A DNA stretch of 64,000 nucleotides from Heterocephalus glaber (lineage: Eukaryota > Chordata > Mammalia > Rodentia > Bathyergidae). The stretch spans positions 10,784,019-10,848,018 of the forward strand of contig NW_004624734.1 of the NCBI RefSeq assembly GCF_000247695.1, written 5' to 3'. The notes under the pieces were generated by a model that did not search any database, was not told the origin of the DNA, and saw only the letters and a program-made list of their open reading frames with translations. This document shows, one piece after another, positions 57,510-64,000 of the stretch. The position numbers and the translations under genes are program-made. Positions within the stretch are counted from its first letter, which is position 1. The number at the start of each line of letters is the position of its first letter.

Positions 57510-60500
57510 GACCTCCATGGTGCCGTGGCTGTGCTCTAGACCCCAGGGAGATAGATGGATCCTAAATCATTCAAGCTCTTCAGGCCGGCCTTCCTTAGCC
57601 AGAGAGCATTTCTCACCCCTACACCACACATCAAACTCTGGTTGATTGTCTTCTTTAACTAAAACTCAACACTTGCAAACCAGACCCAATGTTGTGCCCT
57701 CAGCCAGGCATAAGTGATGCCAATAATATCACTGACACAAATGGTGCAGAAGGCTCCAGTTCTGAAGCATGGAGAAAAACTGCAAGTTCCTTCAGACTTG
57801 CAGCACACAGCCTTAGCTGGGCTCTCTGCCGAGCAAAGGCCAGGAGGTGCCCTCTACCCAGGGTAGCCACTGCGTGGTGGGGCTTAGGTGTCAGGAACAG
57901 GGGTGGAGTTAGAAATGCTGAGGCTTCTGTGAGCACTGCATGGATCAGCCGCCAAACCACTGACTCAAGCTCCACACAGTGCAGAGGGCTGCTTTCCTTT
58001 CACTTCTGACAAAGAAGGCCCAGAAGCTCTGTCTTGGTGGCTTGAGGACCCACTGGTTTCTGAGGTGCCACATTTGGAACCAGACCCAAGTCCCTAGGGC
58101 TTACATTTTATTTGTTAATATCCAAATGTGGCTTCCTGTGTATCAAAGAAAAAATGCAGAGAGATTTCATAAAAGCAGGGCTCAGAGAGCTTCTTGGACC
58201 TCAGACTGTTCTTCCAAAACATGCACTGATGAGTTCAGTCTAAGTGGATCAGAAGCATGTGGGATCAATTTACCTTAAAATACACTTGGGCCCAAAAATT
58301 AAGGGAAGAGTGGCCTAGGGCACAGTGTGTACTGCAAGGCCAAACCCCAAAAATTCAGGAAATAGTTCCAGAGGCGCCCAGAACCCAAAAAGCTGTTTGC
58401 TTCACCCACCCGTTCAGAATGGTTGGATGTTTTGTTTTGTTCTGTTTTGTTTCACAGGACTGGGGACAAGTTGGCTTGCGGAATCTCAGCTTGTGCTCTG
58501 ATGTGGAGTCTAGTGGGTTAGCTTCACAGGTGGGCTTCCCATGCCTGTCCCTGTGAGCTTTGCCCCATCTAGGACCCAGGCACAGAGCTTCTCAAGTGTG
58601 CCATGCTCTGACCTGTCCGTCAGGTCCTGAAGGATGAAGGGGGCCATGGTGGAAGGGACTCTGGATGAAGAGCTGCAACACCTGCAAAAGTTCTTGCATT
58701 ACCACCTAATCTTCTGAGTTCCATACTGATGAAAACTTCCATTCACTTGCTTCTAATTCTAAAGTTTTGTGATTCCTTGAAATGTACTTTGGGGATGACA
58801 GCCAACATTTCCATTAAACTGCAACTTTAGAGTTTCACAATGGTGTGCCAATCGTAACACTTTCTAACTGGCACGAAATCCACCTACCTGTTGCCTCCTG
58901 GGTAACTCACTTAGAAATTTTCTTCAGTAACAGCCTTGGCCCTTGGAGCATTATTTGCCCAGATGGTCAAAACATTTAAGTAGGTCTGACTACTTCATTT
59001 TCAGTGGTTTAAGTGTATTTCTGTGGCCTGGGTGTTAACTCTAATGTACACAAATTGTTCATTTTGAGCCAAGAAGGTCACCCAGAAAGAGGAGACATGA
59101 AAAAAGACAAATATTCCTTACTCCCCTCTTTGCCAGATGAAAACGTTTTGTAAAAGATTTTTGTCTTAAGGTGGTAACATACTTTGGTTGAGAATCCACT
59201 TCGGTTGGGCCAGTTGCTGGGTTCAGAAAGACAAACAAGGTATAGGTCACTGATAATACATTTATCCACGAGTTTGTCCAAGGATTTATCTGAGGCAAAA
59301 CTGGAATACAACTTGGTTATTTAAGATTTTAATACTAAAACATGTCTATTTTATGCAACCAAAATTCTTAGAAACATTCAAAAGCATGTGTTTAAAATTT
59401 AGAGAAGGATACCTCTGCTTAGAACTATTAAATACATTTAAAGGAAACACAAAACAAATGTTAGATGAACAATGTCTCTCTTTTTTGATACAATTTGTGT
59501 GTGCTTTGAAATGCACTGCATTTTTTTCCCAGGGGTAAAAAAATAAACCAAGCATTTACTGAAGCTCTCATTATTTTGGAATTGGCTGATGTTCATCAAC
59601 TACAAACAAATATATAGATTGTTCCTCGTGTTAATAATGTTGTGCTCAAAGTTCTTAGTCCCTCTACTTATCAGATGCCTGATATATTCATTAGAATCCT
59701 GAGGGTAACTAAACGATGCTTTAAAAACAATAACCAAGAGGCTTTAGGAGAAAGGAATGCATTAAGGCAAGATTTATTATGTTGGTAGCTATTCTTGAGA
59801 TGGTAGTTTCCTGTTAGAATCTTGTTAATGGCTCCTTAATAATGAATCTTAGCCAGCAGCCATTGACGACTAAGATGACAAACTGAGATGATAGGTGTCA
59901 ACACATGAATGATCTATTACATTGCTATTGTCGATATCTTTTCATAGAGGGGAACTGCATGTTGACAAAGTGACTAGCAGTACCCCCCCCCACCCACAGG
60001 AATTAGGAATATTCTTGTTCGGTAATGTAAAAATGAAGGTAGGGTAATTAGTACACAGATGCAAATACCAAGGTCATTATGCTACCTACCCATTATGACT
60101 CATGTATGAAGATTTGATAAATTAGTCATATAGATTCAGGGCCAGGCAGCTATTGGATAGCTTGATTCCACTTAAAAATAATTTTTGTTTAGGGAGGATT
60201 CTTTTGATTTCAGTCTTCTACTCAAAATGAATTTAATGTTGCAAAACTGGCTTGTGTCACAGATAGCTACTACACTTTAAAATAAGGGGTTTGAGTTCTT
60301 CTGAGCTTTAATTGTACAAACAATTCATAGTTTATCCCTAAAAGGGAGTGTGAATTGTTGTTTTATATGTTAATTTTCTCCATCTTCTGCTCTTAAAATC
60401 TTTACCAAAAATCCACCTTTGAATTCAAGCTATGATATTTGCAAATACCTTAGCTCCTTATGGTAACCCTGTAGTCTCATGTTTTTTGTTTTATCCTGAT

Positions 60501-62034
60501 GTGTTCCAGGTCCACATTTAGAAAGACCCCTATGGATATTTCTGCCCCAAGGATGGACACAGTCTTTTTAAAAAGTAATCCTATGGACCGATAACATGGC
60601 TGCATTTTTATTGTTCAAAGGCACTACTGAAATCACAAGCTACTTCTTTTGGTAAAACTATAGTCAAGGGGATCATTTTAGCTCAAAATTTGAGCATATT
60701 TTGGGAGAGCTGGACCCCTGGCTTCCTGTTTTTTATCTTCCTGTTGAAACTTTGGGATGCATTATCTTTATAGGGCCTTCAAAACTTTTTAAAAATTTTC
60801 TATGGCATCTTTGTTATAGTCAAAGCCAGCATTTTTCTCAAGTAGAAGGGTGACCTAGGTATATTGCAAGAATTTGGGGCCAGTTAAAGCTCGCCAAAAG
60901 GAGTAAACTGCTTCATTTGGAGCGTTTGCAGGGATAGGGAAAGCATCAGGGAGAAGTTGCTTCTCCCAGCAAAACTGAGTCAAATCAAGCCCATTCTTCA
61001 CACTCATTCTCTTCAGCTCTACCGCTTCCATCTCTCCCAACTCAGGAAACCGCCTCGAGGCTGCTTTTGTACTTAATTTTCACCAGATTTCCCTCAACCC
61101 CATTCTCCTCCTTTGTTGGTTCTTGCAGCAACCTGTGGAAGGCTGAAGAGAGAAAGAAGAGGAGGAGGAGGGAGAAGAGGCTGGCTCTCTTTCTCCTGAG
61201 ATTAAACACAGAAGCCCAACTTCATTTCTGAGGAAAAGCATGGAAGGGAGTCATCTGTTCCCCTCCTGTTCTCCCTGTCTTCCTTCCTCTCCTCTTTCCT
61301 TCTCTGCCCTGCCCCACCCATCCTACTACCTGACTGATCTCCATGCTGAAGTCGGAAGGAAGTAGTCAGGGACAGGTCCCATCCAATGAGACCAAAGGTG
61401 GGTGCAAGGAACAAAGTATAAAGCGATTTATACATTTTCACCTCTTCTCCTTCCTGCTTCTCTTTTCTTCTCTCCCAAGCTTGCAGGACCAGTCTCCAGA
61501 ACATACCTCCCTGAGCAAGTTCATGGCTTCCTTTTTCTTGTCCTCCTAGTTGCCTTTACTCAAAAATGAAGCATCTTGATCCAATTTTGTGGGCATGGGT
61601 CTTTCTACATGCACATGTGGCTGCTCTCCATAAGGAGGATTCAATCTGAGTTCCTTTGATCTCTGCTTTCCCATTCTAGGATTGACTGTTTTCATCCAGC
61701 ATCCCTTGTCCAGGATCCAGGCTCCCCACTCATTCCCAGAAATGCACCGCCTTATCATTCCAGCACTCACTTTGTCCCCAGTCCATCATGATGCACAATG
61801 GCTTGACATGGAGCCTGTGTCTTTATGTAAGAGAGACTGGTAAAATTGGAGTCCCTTTAAATACTGGACAGTCCACAGCCTCCCAGTCCTGCTAATAACA
61901 AATAGTCCTTAACTTTCTTGTAAAGCACAGGCTGGCACTTTCCACAGATTCATAGATTCCAGAATGACTCATCTGAACTATTTCCAAATGTTAGAACAGA
62001 GGGTTTCATGGATAGCATTATCAATCCATACTTC

Positions 62035-63025
62035 TGCAACTGTGAGTCCATTTTTCTGCTGCTATGACACAATACTTGAGACTGGTAATTTATAAACAAA
62101 GAAGCTGATTTTGGTTCATGGTTCTGGAGGCTGAGAAGTCGAAGGCCATGGCATGGGCATCTGCTAAGTACCTTGTATTAGCCGATGCTTACTAGAGTCA
62201 GAAGTAGAAGAGTGAAAAATGCCTGTCCAAGCTCTGGAGACCCAAAGAATCCAGCCAAGGGCCTTGATTCCACAGCAATGTCCTGCATGAGTCCAGCTGA
62301 AGGCCTAAAGCCCATTGCAATGTCTCATGCAAGTCTGTATCGAGGATCTGCACCAGGAAGGCCCACTGGCTGGTGGGGGAAGCCAGAAATTCTGCACTGG
62401 TCAGGTGAAGGATCTGTGCCACAAGGCTGAGGGATCTGCACTGGATCCAGGAAGCAATGCTCAAGGCAAAGACCAAAGCTACTCTGAGACGAACAGCAGC
62501 CATTCCTGGCCACAGCAAGTGGCCCAAGCTCTTCCTCCAATGAGAACAGCTGAGTTCTAATTCACATCAGGAAAACCACCCACAGTAAGCTTCTCCAGGA
62601 AAATCAACAGTATGCAATCTTTCCCTGCCATTCTCCTTTTATGTCATTTTGGCAACAATCCTCAGAACCACACTGACTCAGTTCAGCTGGGCATTCCAAG
62701 TTGATCATTAGTTAACCCACCACAAACCTTATGCTGTATTATAACATGGCAGAAAAGCTGAAGGGCAAGAAAGTATATGCAGAAGACACAAAACAAAAGG
62801 GGCAGCCCTGCTCTATAAAAACCCACCTTGGAATAACTGATCTACTTTTGCAAGAACCCATCCCTGCAAGAACAGCATTAACCCCTTCATGAGAGCAAAG
62901 CCCCCATGACCCAAATACCTTTTAAACATCCTCACCACCTCTCAACACTGTTACAGGGGGACCAAATTCCAGCATGATTTTTGATGGAGGAAAACTACAT
63001 CCAAACTAGTGACCACCTTCACCCA
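62035..63025 (-). mobile_element. MaLR-type LTR, antisense, split by an insertion
   Basis: The left part (62035-62180) has 'ctgctgctatgacacaatacttgagactgg', taatttataaacaaagaagc and 'ggttctggaggctgagaagtc'. The right part (about 62735-63025) resumes with 'ataacatggcagaaaagc', 'gcaaagcccccatgacccaaata' and ccaaattccagcatgatttt. The order is that of a THE1/MST-like LTR in reverse. About 555 bp of unrelated sequence separates the two parts. Confidence 0.7.
62181..62734. repeat. Unidentified insertion within the LTR, with internal repeats
   Basis: This block interrupts the LTR between gtatta (about 62176) and a second gtatta (about 62735), which may be a short target duplication. Inside are two imperfect copies of an approximately 42-bp unit (ccacagcaatgtcctgcatg and cccattgcaatgtctcatgc) and several ggatctgcac/ggatctgtgcc motifs. 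It has no convincing coding content. Family unknown. Confidence 0.5.
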
Positions 63026-63559
63026 TGCTGCATGTTTTCATAGTGGGATTGGTATTTGGCTACAACTCAAAGGATGGCCATGAATTCCTCAAGCATAGAA
63101 GGAGGGAAGGGCACTGAAAAGATGAAGGCAATTGGAAGAAGGATGCAGGGATGTCTATGGGGCAGGAAGTAATGGAAGTTAAGGCCAGATTGTATACAGC
63201 CATATTCACTGAGGTTTGACTTTACTGTGGAGGCCAACCTTTTACAGGAGACTAATCCTTGAAAATAACAATCAGTGCTCCAAGATCAGAGTTTAATAAA
63301 TTAGGGAATTTTAAGGCAAAATTCTCTTTTCAAACCTAGACAACTGATTTTAGAAAATTACAAGCTGAGAGTCCTGCAATGAAAAAAAACCTGTTTAACT
63401 AATTGATAAAGGTTAATCAAAAGTTAAGCTTTTTTCCAAGGGAACTATCCCAAGTACACCCACATTTCAATAAATATTAACATTTACAGGAATAATTTTC
63501 CTTGGAGTTTGGGAATTGGTACTGCTCTGCTATAAAAGCAATAGTCGGGATTTTCTTTG

Positions 63560-64000
63560 TTTTGTTTTGCTTTTAATTAGGGAAGGGAGAGGATCTTCAT
63601 TTTAGAAAGATCACTTTGTGAGCACCAAGGAACAGAGCCACCCCCAGTGCCCAGGAGGAGCCTTCCGGGCCACCATAACTCTGCCCCCACTGCCAAGGAG
63701 GTGAGCCGTGCAGGTTCCAGCAGCACACACCACCACCCCCACCACCCTTGAAATGAGAAGACATGTAAACAAGTCCATAAACCAGACTTCCAGATCACCT
63801 AAAGCAACCCCAGAGGCAAACGAGATGGAATAATCTGATGCTCAACCACCTGGACTCCCTGAACTGGCAACAAAAGAGGATCTGGAAAAAAATGAAAGCA
63901 GAAATAATTTCTCAGATAGCAGCAGAGATTGTGCCCATAGTGCAAGACATGATTAATAAATCTAGAGAGGACACAGATAAAAAAAAATAGAGGAGCTGAG
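63560..64000 (+). mobile_element. L1 5' region, start of element, cut by window edge
   Basis: A leader with 'ggatcttcattttagaaagatc' and a C-rich stretch precedes a short open frame (63838-63990). This frame encodes WKKMKAEIISQIAAEIVPIV and QDMINKSREDTDKKK, then stops at an A-run. The Lys/Glu-rich, heptad-like character suggests the coiled-coil start of an L1 ORF1. It is frame-broken here, so a dead copy. Confidence 0.45.

Larger units (their letters stand above)
55904..57530 (+). other. FBLN5: FBLN5 3' UTR (outer limit inferred)
   Basis: The non-coding part of the last exon follows the stop. Its end is not certain, because two good ATTAAA signals exist. If the distal one is used, the UTR contains a MER5-like transposon fossil at 57022-57205. 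A third ATTAAA at 57009-57014 lacks an obvious G/T-rich element close by. Confidence 0.6.
57531..64000. other. Intergenic region downstream of FBLN5
   Basis: No coding exon is recognised on either strand. From 57.5 to 62.0 kb I see no clear repeat. Further ATTAAA/AATAAA hexamers occur at 58813 and 59542, so a longer 3' UTR cannot be excluded. A purine-rich stretch (about 61.14-61.19 kb) and a pyrimidine-rich stretch (61.25-61.31 kb) are present. In human the next gene in this direction is TC2N (memory); its non-coding first exon could lie here but shows no readable signature. Confidence 0.6.

Noticed and set aside
57531..61550. First exon or promoter of TC2N downstream of FBLN5
   Set aside because: Expected only from remembered human gene order; no CpG island, coding sequence or clear exon signature is visible.

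Overview
The window is vertebrate nuclear DNA and contains the 3' half of one gene, FBLN5 (fibulin-5, an extracellular matrix glycoprotein of elastic fibres), on the + strand. Seven coding exons read in order at 31483-31605, 35036-35152, 38312-38431, 42373-42495, 43570-43696, 48507-48702 and 55742-55903. They have consensus AG/GT splice borders and compatible phases. Together they encode residues 127-448 of the 448-residue protein (human numbering): calcium-binding EGF-like repeats 2 to 6 and the fibulin C-terminal module, ending ...YVSQYPF-stop. The signal peptide, the first EGF repeat with its long insert and the RGD motif are not here, so the exons encoding them lie upstream.

The organism is a placental mammal and most likely a rodent outside the mouse/rat group. 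The evidence is many tRNA-derived ID-type SINEs (body GGGATTTAGCTCAGTGGTT, B box GTTCGATCCCC, end GGTACC plus poly-A) with fresh target-site duplications, composite ID-B1 SINEs, and a rodent-like L1 family with a purine-rich 3' UTR. Protein differences from human, recalled from memory, also look rodent-like. A castorimorph such as beaver is my guess and was not tested.

Layout: 1-31482 is part of one large intron (intron 4 if numbered as in human). It has no supportable coding sequence and many transposon fossils: MaLR LTRs, an antisense L1 at about 12.4-15.6 kb, Tigger-like and hAT-like elements, two opposed mariner fragments, MIR and L2. From 31.5 to 55.9 kb the seven exons are separated by introns of about 1.1 to 7.0 kb, which also carry SINE, L1 and DNA-transposon insertions. 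From 55904 to about 57.5 kb is the 3' UTR, with two good ATTAAA poly(A) signals (56705 and 57504). The rest, to 64000, is intergenic, with a nested LTR at 62.0-63.0 kb and the start of an L1 at the right edge. In human the next gene is TC2N (from memory), but no TC2N coding exon was recognised.

No new biological system was found. The observations worth checking are structural: an inverted pair of mariner fragments, a 120-bp near-identical duplication 1 kb apart, an L1 with an apparent twin-priming inversion, an L1 with a tandemly duplicated 3' UTR, a severely 5'-truncated ID insertion, an ID copy lacking its B box, and a perfect 22-bp palindrome beside a 38-bp tandem repeat.
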